Shown here: piece by piece, positions 8,494 through 16,346 of the stretch
Numbering within the stretch: position 1 is the first letter of the stretch
Layout of the letters: every line of letters starts with the position of its first letter
Assembly (NCBI RefSeq): GCF_027532185.1
Contig: NZ_JAPZSV010000002.1
Location: forward strand, 310,001-374,000
Reading direction: 5' to 3'
Source of the DNA: Hylemonella sp.
GTDB taxonomy: Bacteria; Pseudomonadota; Gammaproteobacteria; Burkholderiales; Burkholderiaceae_C
Length of the DNA: 64,000 nucleotides
The notes under the pieces: generated by a model
Databases searched by the model: none
What the model was told of the DNA's origin: nothing
The model's input: only the letters and a program-made list of their open reading frames with translations
Translations under genes and position numbers: made by a program

Positions 8494-9492
8494 TCAGTCG
8501 AGCTTGGCGCCCGAGAGCTTGACGACCTGGGTCCAACGCTTGACTTCGGCACTGACGAACTGGCCGAACTGCGATGGCGTCATGTCGCTGAACTCGGCGC
8601 CCTGGTTGGCCCAGACGGCCTTGGCCTCGGGCGTGGCACCCGCCTTGCGGATCTCGGCCACGGCGGCGGCGGCGGCGTCGGCCGGCGTGCCCTTGGGCGC
8701 CCAGACGCCGTACCAGGTCTGCACCGTGTAGTCGGGCAGGCCCAGCTCGGCCGCGCAGGGCACGTCGGGGAATGCTGCATTGCGCTTGGTGCCCGCCACC
8801 ATCAGCGCCTTGATGCGACCGCCCTTGATGTGGCCGGCGGAGGAACCGAGGCCATCGAACATCATGTCCACGTTGCCTGCAATCAGATCCTGCAGGGCCG
8901 GACCGGCGCCGCGGTAGGGGATGTGGGTGATGAAGGTCTTGGTCTGCTGCTTGAAGAGTTCGCCCGCGAGGTGGTGCGAGGTGCCGCTGCCAGCCGAGCC
9001 GTAGTTGAGCTTGCCGGGGTTGCGGCGCAGCATCTCGAGGAAGGACTTGAAATCACCTTCGGTGACCTTCTTGGGGTTGACCACCAGCACCTGCGGCACG
9101 GTGGCAACGAGAGCCAGGGGCACGAAATCCTTCTCGATATCATAGTCCAGCTTGGGGTACATGGACGGGGCAATGGTGTGGTGCACGGCGCCCATGAACA
9201 GGGTGTAGCCATCGGGCTGGGCCTTGGCGGCAATGCTCGCGCCCAGGGTGCCGCCGGCGCCGCCACGGTTGTCGATGATGAGCTGCTTGCCGGTCAGCTT
9301 GGAGAAGGACGCCGACAGCGGACGCGCAAAGGCGTCGGTACCGCCGCCCGCCGGGAAAGGCACGATCAGCGTGACGGGCTTGCTGGGCCAGCCCGACTGG
9401 GCCTGGCTCAGCAGCGGGCCGGCGGCCAGGCCGGCGGCGGCATAGCGCAGCACGCTACGTCGGCTCAGGCCTTCGATCTTGTCTTGGTTCAT
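8494..9492 (-). CDS. Tripartite tricarboxylate transporter substrate-binding protein, Bug/TctC family
   Basis: A periplasmic binding protein of 332 residues. The N-terminus MNQDKIEGLSRRSVLRYAAA has a twin-arginine-like motif followed by a hydrophobic segment, then WPSKPVTLIVPFPAGGGTD, the TctC signature. Bug proteins bind carboxylates for TctAB permeases or serve as sensors. No tctA or tctB lies in the window, so this is an orphan binding protein, probably for malonate given its operon. The ATG at 9492 follows AAGGAG; the in-frame ATG at 9573 would add a His/Gln repeat and is rejected. Confidence 0.92.
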   Translation of the reverse strand: MNQDKIEGLSRRSVLRYAAAGLAAGPLLSQAQSGWPSKPVTLIVPFPAGGGTDAFARPLSASFSKLTGKQLIIDNRGGAGGTLGASIAAKAQPDGYTLFMGAVHHTIAPSMYPKLDYDIEKDFVPLALVATVPQVLVVNPKKVTEGDFKSFLEMLRRNPGKLNYGSAGSGTSHHLAGELFKQQTKTFITHIPYRGAGPALQDLIAGNVDMMFDGLGSSAGHIKGGRIKALMVAGTKRNAAFPDVPCAAELGLPDYTVQTWYGVWAPKGTPADAAAAAVAEIRKAGATPEAKAVWANQGAEFSDMTPSQFGQFVSAEVKRWTQVVKLSGAKLD

Positions 9493-9505
9493 CGTTGTCT
9501 CCTTG

Positions 9506-9523
9506 TGTTGATGTTGATGTTGA
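9506..9523. repeat. Hexanucleotide tandem repeat (TGTTGA)x3 in the tctC leader
   Basis: Three perfect copies of TGTTGA, plus two further bases, fill the short spacer between matA and the tctC ribosome site. It is too short for firm claims, but copy-number change would alter the spacer length. Confidence 0.6.
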
Positions 9524-9541
9524 TGGGTAAGACTGCGGCAC

Positions 9542-11023
9542 TCAGAACTGCAGTTCCTCGATAGCGCCCGCAACAGCTATTTTGCCGTCGACAAGCTGGG
9601 CACGGTTGCGATCCAGTCGCTTGAGATCGTACAGGTAGTTCACCATGAGGCCATAGGACTGCTGCAAACCCTTGGGCGAGGGATCGCCCAGCCAGTTCAG
9701 GCGCTCGACCCGTGCGCCATTGCCCAGATGGAAGCGCGCGACCGGATCCACCGGCTTGCCTTCGCTGAGCTCGCGCCCCAGGTACTGGGCGGCGCACTGC
9801 AAGAGCCAGCGCCGCAGCGGCGAACGCGCGTCCAGCGTCTCCACATGCTCCAGCGCCTGAAGCAGGTGGACCGCGGTCGGCGGCTCGAAGCCCGCGGCGC
9901 GGCCCAGCTCAGCCCGCTCCTTCTCAGGCGTGAGTTCGAGCATGCGGGCCGCATTCTGGGCCAGCCATTTGCGCAGGCCGGGGATCGGCGAGAGGGTCGA
10001 GAAATGTTTCAGACGCGGAAACTCGGCGCTCAGGGTCTCGACCACACGCTTGATCAGCGAGTCCCCGAAGCTCACGCCGCGCAGGCCGTTCTGCGTGTTG
10101 CTGATGGAGTAGAAGATGGCCCAGGTAGCCTTGTCCAGGTCGGCCGCGGCAGCCTTCTCATCGAGCAGCGGGGTGATGCTCTCGGCCATGTGGTCGATCA
10201 GCGCGACCTCGACGAAAATCAGCGGCTCGTCGGGTAGGCGCGGGTGGAAAAAGCCGTAGCAGCGGCGGTCGGAATCGAGCCGGTTCTTGACGTCGTCCCA
10301 GCTGCGGATGTCGTGCACAGCCTCGTACTTGATGAGCTTTTCCACCAGCGAAGCCGGCGAATCCCAGCTGATGCGTCGCAGCTCCAGAAAGCCCACATCG
10401 AACCAGGTGGAGAACATGTACTCCATCTCCACGTCCAGGGCCTGCAGACGCTTGTCCTTTTTCAGATAGGGCTGCATCTCGGCGCGTACGTCGACCAGGA
10501 AGCGTATGCCTTCGGGCAGCACGCTGAAACGCTGCAACAGGCGCCGACGGGGCGAGACGGTGGACCGCCGGTACTGCACCTCGGCTGCGGCCTCGTCGGG
10601 CGTGCCCACGGCAGCGGCAAACTTGGCCTGGGCCTTCCTGACCTTCTCGGGGTCAGCCGTGAACATCTCGCTCATCAGCAACCAGATATCGTGCCGGCGC
10701 TCGGCGCTCGCGCGTGCATAGCGTTCGATCAGCACGCGGGCCCGGCGCCCGCCCTCCACTTCCCCGATCTGCGGGTCGATCGTGGCCCGCAGCTCCTCCA
10801 GGGTCAGGCGCAGCATGCGCGGCGACATCGCCTCGCCCTTGTGGCGCAAGCTGGCGGCCAGACGCTCACGCGTCGAGCGCTCGGACGGCGCGGGCTCCGC
10901 ACTCGCGGCTCGGCCCGTGGCGTGCAGCGCCGTCGCCCCGCCCTCGCCTGCGGGCAACAGCCCCTGGCGAGTCACCGGCAGCAGACGCGTGACCTGACGA
11001 CTGATCCAACTGCTCGCGTTCAT
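9542..11023 (-). CDS. matA: Malonyl-CoA decarboxylase MatA
   Basis: Converts malonyl-CoA to acetyl-CoA and CO2. It has 493 residues. After a variable N-terminus comes the helical MCD N-domain (RMLRLTLEELRATIDPQIGEVEGG), then the acetyltransferase-like catalytic domain with HFSTLSPIPGLRKWL and ARFHLGNGARVERLNWLGD, which carry the conserved Ser/His region of the family. It is preceded by GGAGG and its ATG overlaps the stop of the GntR regulator gene (ATGA). Together with matB it forms the malonate to malonyl-CoA to acetyl-CoA pathway. Confidence 0.93.
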   Translation of the reverse strand: MNASSWISRQVTRLLPVTRQGLLPAGEGGATALHATGRAASAEPAPSERSTRERLAASLRHKGEAMSPRMLRLTLEELRATIDPQIGEVEGGRRARVLIERYARASAERRHDIWLLMSEMFTADPEKVRKAQAKFAAAVGTPDEAAAEVQYRRSTVSPRRRLLQRFSVLPEGIRFLVDVRAEMQPYLKKDKRLQALDVEMEYMFSTWFDVGFLELRRISWDSPASLVEKLIKYEAVHDIRSWDDVKNRLDSDRRCYGFFHPRLPDEPLIFVEVALIDHMAESITPLLDEKAAAADLDKATWAIFYSISNTQNGLRGVSFGDSLIKRVVETLSAEFPRLKHFSTLSPIPGLRKWLAQNAARMLELTPEKERAELGRAAGFEPPTAVHLLQALEHVETLDARSPLRRWLLQCAAQYLGRELSEGKPVDPVARFHLGNGARVERLNWLGDPSPKGLQQSYGLMVNYLYDLKRLDRNRAQLVDGKIAVAGAIEELQF

Positions 11024-11685
11024 GCCAACCTCCGGCTCTGTTGACGGGACAAGTCACGCAGCGCCTCGCGCTGACGTGTCAGATGGGTGCGCATGGCGGC
11101 CTCGGCGCCCAAGGCATCACGCGCCTTGAGTGCGGCAAAGACCGCCATGTGTTCGCTCAGGCTCTGCTCCAGCCGACCGGGGGCGTGCAGCTGTTGCAGG
11201 CGCGCGAGCTTGAGAATCTTGCGCAGGTCGCCGATGACCTGAGCCAGCCAGCGGTTGTCCGCCAGGGTGATGATCGCCTCGTGGATGGCGTAGTTGGTGT
11301 CGTAGTAATCGACGATGCGCTTGTGGCGTGCCGCCTTCTGCAGCTTGTCGTGCAGCACCTCCAGCGCGGCCAGATCGGCATCGCTGGCGTGCAGTGCGGC
11401 TTCGTGGGCACAGCGGCCTTCGAGCAGGGCGATCACGGGGAAGATGTCGTCGAGATCGCGCTCGGTCACCTCGTTGACGAAGCAGCCGCGCCGCGGCTCA
11501 TGCCGCACCAGGCCTTCGGCCGTGAGCACCTTGAGCGCTTCGCGCAAGGGGGTGCGGGAGATCGCCAGCCGCTCGCACAGGGCCACCTCGTCCACAAAGC
11601 TGCCCGGCGCCAGCGTGCCGGAGAAGATCTCCTGCCGCAGGGTGTCGGCGACCTGTTCGTGCAGCGAGTTGTGGACGACACGCAT
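11020..11685 (-). CDS. matR: GntR-family (FCD) transcriptional regulator of the malonate operon
   Basis: A 221-residue regulator. The N-terminal winged helix (VADTLRQEIFSGTLAPGSFVDE, then ERLAISRTPLREAL and GLVRHEPRRGCFV) is classic GntR. The C-terminal helical FCD domain carries the D-x3-H...H pattern for metal or acyl ligand (YDTNYAIHEAII, SEHMAVF, MRTHL). It is the first gene of the mat operon, coupled to matA by a 4-base overlap, so it is probably autoregulatory. A perfect palindrome 66-91 bases upstream is the likely operator. Naming it MatR is inference from context. Confidence 0.88.
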   Translation of the reverse strand: MRVVHNSLHEQVADTLRQEIFSGTLAPGSFVDEVALCERLAISRTPLREALKVLTAEGLVRHEPRRGCFVNEVTERDLDDIFPVIALLEGRCAHEAALHASDADLAALEVLHDKLQKAARHKRIVDYYDTNYAIHEAIITLADNRWLAQVIGDLRKILKLARLQQLHAPGRLEQSLSEHMAVFAALKARDALGAEAAMRTHLTRQREALRDLSRQQSRRLA

Positions 11686-11750
11686 GGTGTGGACCCCGGT
11701 AGGTGGAGCGGGAGCAGACGGAAGGATTCCGCCCGACCCTGCTCATAATT

Positions 11751-11776
11751 TTCTGTAATTATGGGTAATTACAGAA
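11751..11776. promoter_or_regulatory. Palindromic operator candidate of the mat operon
   Basis: TTCTGTAATTA (11751-11761), spacer TGGG, TAATTACAGAA (11766-11776): a perfect inverted repeat with 11-bp arms in a short AT-rich patch. It lies upstream of the GntR gene, where such dimeric regulators normally bind. Confidence 0.8.
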
Positions 11777-11833
11777 TCCGTGTAAACCCTGATTGGCCGG
11801 CCCGGCCGGTGGGCTGCCACGTTCCGCAAAGGA

Positions 11834-12646
11834 TCAGCGGAGTCGCGGCTGCCGGCCAGCCCAGACCCAGAGGCCCACACCCGCCGCAATCATGGGCAGG
11901 CACAACCACTGGCCCATGCTGAGGTTGAGCGCCAGCAGCCCCAGGTAGTCATCGGGCTCGCGGAAATACTCTGCGAGGAAGCGCAGCAGGCCATACCCGG
12001 CCAGAAAGACCGCGCCCACCTGCCCACGCGCGCGCGGCTTGCGGGCATAAAGCCAGAGCAGCACGAACAGCAACAGGCCTTCCAGCAGGAACTGGTAGAT
12101 CTGCGAAGGATGACGCGGTGCGTCGCCCGCACCGCGAAAGACCATGGCCCAGGGCAGCGAGGGATCGGCCAGGCGCCCCCAGAGCTCGCCGTTGATGAAG
12201 TTGCCAACGCGCCCGGCGGCCAGCCCCGTGGGCACGCAGGGTGCCACGAAGTCGGCCACGGCCAGCCAGTGTTTCTTGCGCATGCGCGCAAACCAGAACA
12301 GGGCCACGACCACACCCAGCATGCCGCCGTGAAAGCTCATGCCGCCCTGCCAGAGCGCGAAGATCTCCAGAGGATGGCTCAGGTAGTAGGCCGGCTTGTA
12401 GAACAGGCAATAGCCCAGACGCCCGCCGACAACCACGCCGATCACCCCATAGAACAGCACATCCTCGACATCGCGCCGGCTCCAGGCCGCGTCACCCGTG
12501 GCCGACGCATAGGGCTCGTGGCGCAGGCGGCGCAGGCCCAGCCAGAAGAAGAGTCCGAAAGCGATGAGGTAGGTGATGCCGTACCAGTGGATGGCAAGCG
12601 GCCCCAGGCGCAGCGCGACCGGATCGATGGCGGGGTGGATCAACAT
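11834..12646 (-). CDS. lgt: Prolipoprotein diacylglyceryl transferase
   Basis: An inner-membrane enzyme that adds diacylglycerol from phosphatidylglycerol to the lipobox Cys of prelipoproteins. It has 270 residues and about seven transmembrane helices, with the N-terminal [12 protein letters not shown], the MSFHGGMLG segment and the Lgt signature [14 protein letters not shown] (with the essential Arg and Asn). Its start overlaps the end of the LysR gene by 7 bases. Confidence 0.96.
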   Translation of the reverse strand: MLIHPAIDPVALRLGPLAIHWYGITYLIAFGLFFWLGLRRLRHEPYASATGDAAWSRRDVEDVLFYGVIGVVVGGRLGYCLFYKPAYYLSHPLEIFALWQGGMSFHGGMLGVVVALFWFARMRKKHWLAVADFVAPCVPTGLAAGRVGNFINGELWGRLADPSLPWAMVFRGAGDAPRHPSQIYQFLLEGLLLFVLLWLYARKPRARGQVGAVFLAGYGLLRFLAEYFREPDDYLGLLALNLSMGQWLCLPMIAAGVGLWVWAGRQPRLR

Positions 12647-13557
12647 GGGCGCGATTGTGCCAGCGTGCGCACCAGCGCCACGAAGCGCGCAAGCACCGGG
12701 TTCTCGTCCCCATGCCGCCAGACCAGCCGGGTCTCGCAGCGTGGCACATCGGCACGCGACAGCTCGCGGTAGACCACGCCCTGGCGTTCGAAGCGCGTCA
12801 CGCTGCGCGGCACCCAGGCCAAGCCCAGACCGGCCGCCACCAGGTTCACGATGGTCTGCATCTGGATCGCCTCCTGCACCACCCGCGGCGATCGGCCCTG
12901 GGCGTGGTAGAGCGCAAACAGCGCGTCATGGATAGAGGGCAGGATGCGACGCGGAAACAGGACCAGCGGTTGCTCCAGCACCCGCGCGAGGCTCAGGCGC
13001 GCTGCCGTCGCCAACGCATGGCTGGCCGGCAGGGCCAGCACCAGCGGCTCCTCGGCCACGCAGAGGGAGGCGTAGGCCGGCGGCGCAAAGCCCGGCGAGT
13101 GCAGCAGCACGCCGGCATCGAGCTCGCCACGCGCCAGCGCTTCCTGCTGCACATCGCCCGTGGCCTCGATCAGTTCCAGCGCCACCTGCGGCGCGTGCTC
13201 ACGCAGGCCGCGCACCCAGCCCGGCAGCTGCTCAAAGCCCACCGTGGAAACAAAGGCCAGGCGCAGCCGCCCGACCTCGCCCGAGGCGGCCGCACGGGCG
13301 ATATCCGGCAGGCGACGCGCGCGCGCCAGCAACTCCCGCACCTCGGGCAGCAGGGCCAGCGCGGCCGGAGTGAGGGCCACATGGCGGCGGCTGCGCTCGA
13401 ACAGGCGCAGGCCCAGTGTCGCCTCGAGCTGGGCAATGGCCTGGGTCAGCGGCGGCTGGGTCATGTGCAGGCGCGCTGCCGCACGGCCGAAATGCAGCTC
13501 TTCGGCCAGGGTCAGGAACTGGCGCCAGACGCGCAGATCCACGGAAGCGGTAGTCAT
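12640..13557 (-). CDS. LysR-family transcriptional regulator
   Basis: A 305-residue LTTR with an N-terminal winged helix-turn-helix ([28 protein letters not shown], given here as a domain span of residues 13-40) and a two-lobed effector domain. It is divergent from ilvD, with a dyad ATCAA-TAG-TTGAT just upstream, so control of ilvD and its own gene is the simplest guess. The effector is unknown. It overlaps lgt, which may be co-transcribed. Confidence 0.9.
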   Translation of the reverse strand: MTTASVDLRVWRQFLTLAEELHFGRAAARLHMTQPPLTQAIAQLEATLGLRLFERSRRHVALTPAALALLPEVRELLARARRLPDIARAAASGEVGRLRLAFVSTVGFEQLPGWVRGLREHAPQVALELIEATGDVQQEALARGELDAGVLLHSPGFAPPAYASLCVAEEPLVLALPASHALATAARLSLARVLEQPLVLFPRRILPSIHDALFALYHAQGRSPRVVQEAIQMQTIVNLVAAGLGLAWVPRSVTRFERQGVVYRELSRADVPRCETRLVWRHGDENPVLARFVALVRTLAQSRPC

Positions 13558-13568
13558 ACGCCAAGCAT

Positions 13569-13581
13569 ATCAATAGTTGAT
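13569..13581. promoter_or_regulatory. Dyad in the LysR-ilvD divergent region
   Basis: ATCAA-TAG-TTGAT is a perfect 5-bp dyad, 12 bases upstream of the LysR start and 75 upstream of ilvD. It resembles an LTTR-type site but is short. Confidence 0.4.
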
Positions 13582-13655
13582 GAAAAATAGATTGGAAGCT
13601 ATCAACGGCCGCGCGCATACTCCGGGCTTCGTCTCTTTTAAGGACACCTCCGACC

Positions 13656-15344
13656 ATGAACCAGAAAGTCATCAAACTGCGCAGCGCCAACATCACCGAG
13701 GGCAAGTCGCGTGCACCCAACCGATCCATGTACTACGGTATGGGCTATCAGGAGGGCGATTTCGGCAAGCCCATGGTCGGCGTGGCCAATGGCCACAGCA
13801 CCATCACCCCCTGTAACTCAGGCCTGCAGAAGCTGGCCGATGCGGCCGTGGCCGGCATCGAGGAAGCCGGCGGCAACGCCCAGATCTTCGGCACGCCCAC
13901 CATCAGCGACGGCATGGCCATGGGTACCGAAGGCATGAAGTACTCCCTCGTGAGCCGCGAGGTCATCAGCGACTGCATCGAGACCTGCGTGCAGGGCCAG
14001 TGGATGGACGGCGTGCTGGTCGTGGGCGGCTGCGACAAGAACATGCCCGGCGGCCTGATGGGCATGCTGCGCGCCAACGTGCCCGCCATCTACGTCTATG
14101 GCGGCACCATCCTGCCTGGCCACTACAAGGGCCAGGACCTGAACATCGTGAGCGTGTTCGAGGCCGTGGGCCAGAACGCGGCCGGCAAGCTCAGCGACGA
14201 GGACCTCAAGCAGATCGAACAGCGCGCCATCCCCGGCACCGGCTCCTGTGGCGGCATGTACACGGCCAACACCATGTCCAGCGCCTTTGAAGCTCTGGGC
14301 ATCTCCCTGCCCTACTCGTCCACCATGGCCAACCCGCACGACGAGAAGATGAACTCGGCCAAGGAATCGGCCAAGGTGCTGCTCGAAGCCATCAAGATGG
14401 ACCTCAAGCCGCGTGACATCGTCACGCGCAAGAGCATCGAGAACGCCGTGGCCGTGATCATGGCGACCGGCGGCTCGACCAACGCCGTGCTGCACTTCCT
14501 GGCCATCGCCCATGCCGCCGGCGTGGAGTGGACCATCGACGACTTCGAGCGCGTGCGCAGGAAGACGCCCGTGCTCTGCGATCTCAAGCCCAGCGGCAAG
14601 TACCTGGCGGTGGACCTGCACCGCGCCGGCGGTATCCCCCAGGTCATGAAGATCCTGCTCAACGCCGGCCTGCTGCACGGTGACTGCATCACCATCACGG
14701 GCAAGACTGTGGCCGAGACGCTCAAGGACGTGCCCGACCAGCCGCGCGCCGACCAGGACGTGATCCGCCCCATCGGCAATCCCATGTACAAGGAAGGCCA
14801 CCTCGCCATCCTCAAGGGCAACCTCTCGCCCGAGGGCGCCGTGGCCAAGATCACCGGCCTCAAGAACCCGGTCATCACCGGCCCGGCCCGCGTGTTCGAC
14901 GACGAGCAGTCGGCCCTGCAGGCCATCCTGGACGGCAAGATCAAGGCCGGCGACGTGATGGTGCTGCGCTACCTCGGTCCCAAGGGCGGTCCGGGCATGC
15001 CCGAGATGCTGGCCCCCACGGGCGCGCTGATCGGCGCGGGCCTGGGCGAAAGCGTGGGCCTGATCACCGATGGCCGCTTCTCCGGCGGCACCTGGGGCAT
15101 GGTGGTGGGCCACGTGGCGCCCGAGGCTGCCGCGGGCGGTACCATCGCCTTCGTCAACGAAGGTGACAGCATCACCATCGACGCGCACCAGCTCAAGCTC
15201 GAACTCAACGTGCCCGAGGCAGAGATCGCCAAGCGCAAGCAGGGTTGGACGCCGCCCAAGCCGCGCTACACCCGCGGCGTGCAGGCCAAGTTCGCCTTCA
15301 ACGCCTGCTCGGCCAGCAAGGGCGCCGTGCTCGACAACTACTGA
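13656..15344 (+). CDS. ilvD: Dihydroxy-acid dehydratase
   Basis: An Fe-S enzyme converting 2,3-dihydroxy acids to 2-oxo acids in isoleucine and valine synthesis. It has 562 residues, the usual length. The conserved cysteines in [24 protein letters not shown] and [14 protein letters not shown] are present, with [11 protein letters not shown] near the C-terminus. It is unlinked to the ilvBHC cluster at 28.7-32.2 kb and divergent from a LysR gene. A bidirectional terminator follows. Confidence 0.97.
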   Translation: MNQKVIKLRSANITEGKSRAPNRSMYYGMGYQEGDFGKPMVGVANGHSTITPCNSGLQKLADAAVAGIEEAGGNAQIFGTPTISDGMAMGTEGMKYSLVSREVISDCIETCVQGQWMDGVLVVGGCDKNMPGGLMGMLRANVPAIYVYGGTILPGHYKGQDLNIVSVFEAVGQNAAGKLSDEDLKQIEQRAIPGTGSCGGMYTANTMSSAFEALGISLPYSSTMANPHDEKMNSAKESAKVLLEAIKMDLKPRDIVTRKSIENAVAVIMATGGSTNAVLHFLAIAHAAGVEWTIDDFERVRRKTPVLCDLKPSGKYLAVDLHRAGGIPQVMKILLNAGLLHGDCITITGKTVAETLKDVPDQPRADQDVIRPIGNPMYKEGHLAILKGNLSPEGAVAKITGLKNPVITGPARVFDDEQSALQAILDGKIKAGDVMVLRYLGPKGGPGMPEMLAPTGALIGAGLGESVGLITDGRFSGGTWGMVVGHVAPEAAAGGTIAFVNEGDSITIDAHQLKLELNVPEAEIAKRKQGWTPPKPRYTRGVQAKFAFNACSASKGAVLDNY

Positions 15345-15362
15345 GCACCCCACCCCGCAGAC

Positions 15363-15392
15363 AAAAAAGCCCCGGCATGCCGGGGCTTTTTT
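15363..15392. terminator. Bidirectional rho-independent terminator
   Basis: A six-base A-run, GCCCCGGC (15369-15376), AT, GCCGGGGC (15379-15386), then TTTTTT. It lies between ilvD and the converging small Trp-rich gene. Confidence 0.92.
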
Positions 15393-15406
15393 CTCGGGCG
15401 TCGACT

Positions 15407-15646
15407 TCAGCGCCTTTTCTTCTTGAGGCCCATGGCGTCGCGCTGCTTGTTGATGCGGTCCAGCCGTCGCTGATCTTCGCGCTCCATGGCCTTGCGCCGC
15501 GTGTAGCCACTGGCGTCCGCCCAGGTCCACCAGGCCACCGCCAGGGCAAAGGGTGCCAGCACGATCCACCAGCTCCAGCCCATGACGGGATCGATGTCCA
15601 GGTACTTCATCAGCAGCAGAATGATTCCCAATCCCAGAAAATACAT
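15407..15646 (-). CDS. Small Trp-rich membrane protein (TIGR04438-like)
   Basis: A 79-residue protein with two hydrophobic segments (MYFLGLGIILLLMKYL and WSWWIVLAPFALAVAWWTWAD) followed by a highly charged tail (RRKAMEREDQRRLDRINKQR) ending GLKKKRR. It matches the small Trp-rich protein family known from Burkholderiales, whose function is unknown. AAGGAC precedes the ATG. Confidence 0.82.
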   Translation of the reverse strand: MYFLGLGIILLLMKYLDIDPVMGWSWWIVLAPFALAVAWWTWADASGYTRRKAMEREDQRRLDRINKQRDAMGLKKKRR

Positions 15647-15749
15647 GTGTCGTCCTTGGTCTTTGCCCTGAGCTACCCCACCGGTGTCAACGCCGGCCTT
15701 TACAATTACGTTGCTTGATTATCCACTCAACCCTAGCCCAGAGGAATCC

Positions 15750-16055
15750 ATGAAGCGCGTCCTGTTTGCCCTGTTTGCCGCCGCCGTTGTGAGCACCCCT
15801 GCCCTGGCCGATCAGGCCCTGGCCACGTCTAAGAACTGCATGGCCTGCCACGCCGTCGACAAGAAGCTGGTTGGCCCCTCCTTCAAGGACATCTCCAAGA
15901 AGTACGCCGGCAACAAGGCTGCCGCCGACACCCTGGCCCAGAAGGTCATCAAAGGCGGCTCTGGCGTCTGGGGCCCCGTGCCCATGCCGGCCAACCCGCA
16001 GGTCAACGACGCGGACGCCAAGAAGCTCGTGGCCTGGATCCTGGCCCAGAAGTAA
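15750..16055 (+). CDS. Class I c-type cytochrome (c551/c552-like)
   Basis: A small periplasmic electron carrier of 101 residues. A signal peptide (MKRVLFALFAAAVVSTPALA) precedes a haem site CMACH at residues 30-34 and an axial Met candidate in VPMPANPQV (Met79). The ATG at 15750 follows GAGGAA; a longer in-frame start at 15684 has no support. A strong terminator follows. Confidence 0.93.
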   Translation: MKRVLFALFAAAVVSTPALADQALATSKNCMACHAVDKKLVGPSFKDISKKYAGNKAAADTLAQKVIKGGSGVWGPVPMPANPQVNDADAKKLVAWILAQK

Positions 16056-16074
16056 GACGGGCCCACTACAAGGC

Positions 16075-16102
16075 AAAAAAGCCCGCACGAGCGGGCTTTT
16101 TT
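16075..16102. terminator. Bidirectional rho-independent terminator
   Basis: A six-base A-run, GCCCGC (16081-16086), ACGA, GCGGGC (16091-16096), TTTTTT. It ends the cytochrome transcript and also lies where acs readthrough from the other strand would stop. Confidence 0.9.
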
Positions 16103-16132
16103 GTTGCTGCCTGGGAGCAGGATTTTGGTGAG

Positions 16133-16259
16133 CACATCACGTCGCCGCACGACATGAGTGCTCCCCGAATCCAGCCCAGCGCCTGACGGCGCCCTCCACG
16201 CTCACGCGCGGCGTGGATCAGTTGTTCTGTGACAACTGATCCAGGATCGCTGGATTCTG
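16133..16259 (-). pseudogene. Second copy of the acs 3' end (relic or tandem duplication)
   Basis: On the minus strand, 16218-16259 reads [13 protein letters not shown]-stop, repeating the true acs ending [13 protein letters not shown]-stop (16347 onward). The two copies differ by several synonymous changes (such as CCA/CCC, GCG/GCC, TCA/TCC) and only one amino acid. The flanking non-coding parts (16133-16217 and 16264-16346) also align loosely, sharing GCACATCAC and ATGAGTGC. Around the relic stop codon, GATCAGTTGT-N6-ACAACTGATC is a perfect 10-bp inverted repeat; the true acs stop has nearly the same hairpin. No other gene is visible in 16103-16346. Confidence 0.75.
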
Positions 16260-16346
16260 CCGGCACATCACATCGGCTGCGCCGATATGAGTGCCGTCGA
16301 ATCCCGCAACAGCGCTTCGCGCTGAGCGCCTCACGGCGCTTCTTGC

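Noticed and set aside
7677-8552. Longer start for the enoyl-CoA hydratase at 8552
   Set aside because: The extra 31 residues are Ser/Arg/Pro-rich, overlap tctC and lack similarity to the family; MSGKILSERQ at 8459 is a typical beginning.
9506-9525. Short repeat considered as a CRISPR-like array
   Set aside because: Six-base units without spacers and no cas genes.
13569-13581. ATCAA-TAG-TTGAT read as an FNR site
   Set aside because: Half-sites are in the opposite order with a 3-base spacer; FNR needs TTGAT-N4-ATCAA.
13818-15569. A 583-codon open frame antisense to ilvD
   Set aside because: Low-complexity composition and no motifs; ilvD on the plus strand is unambiguous.
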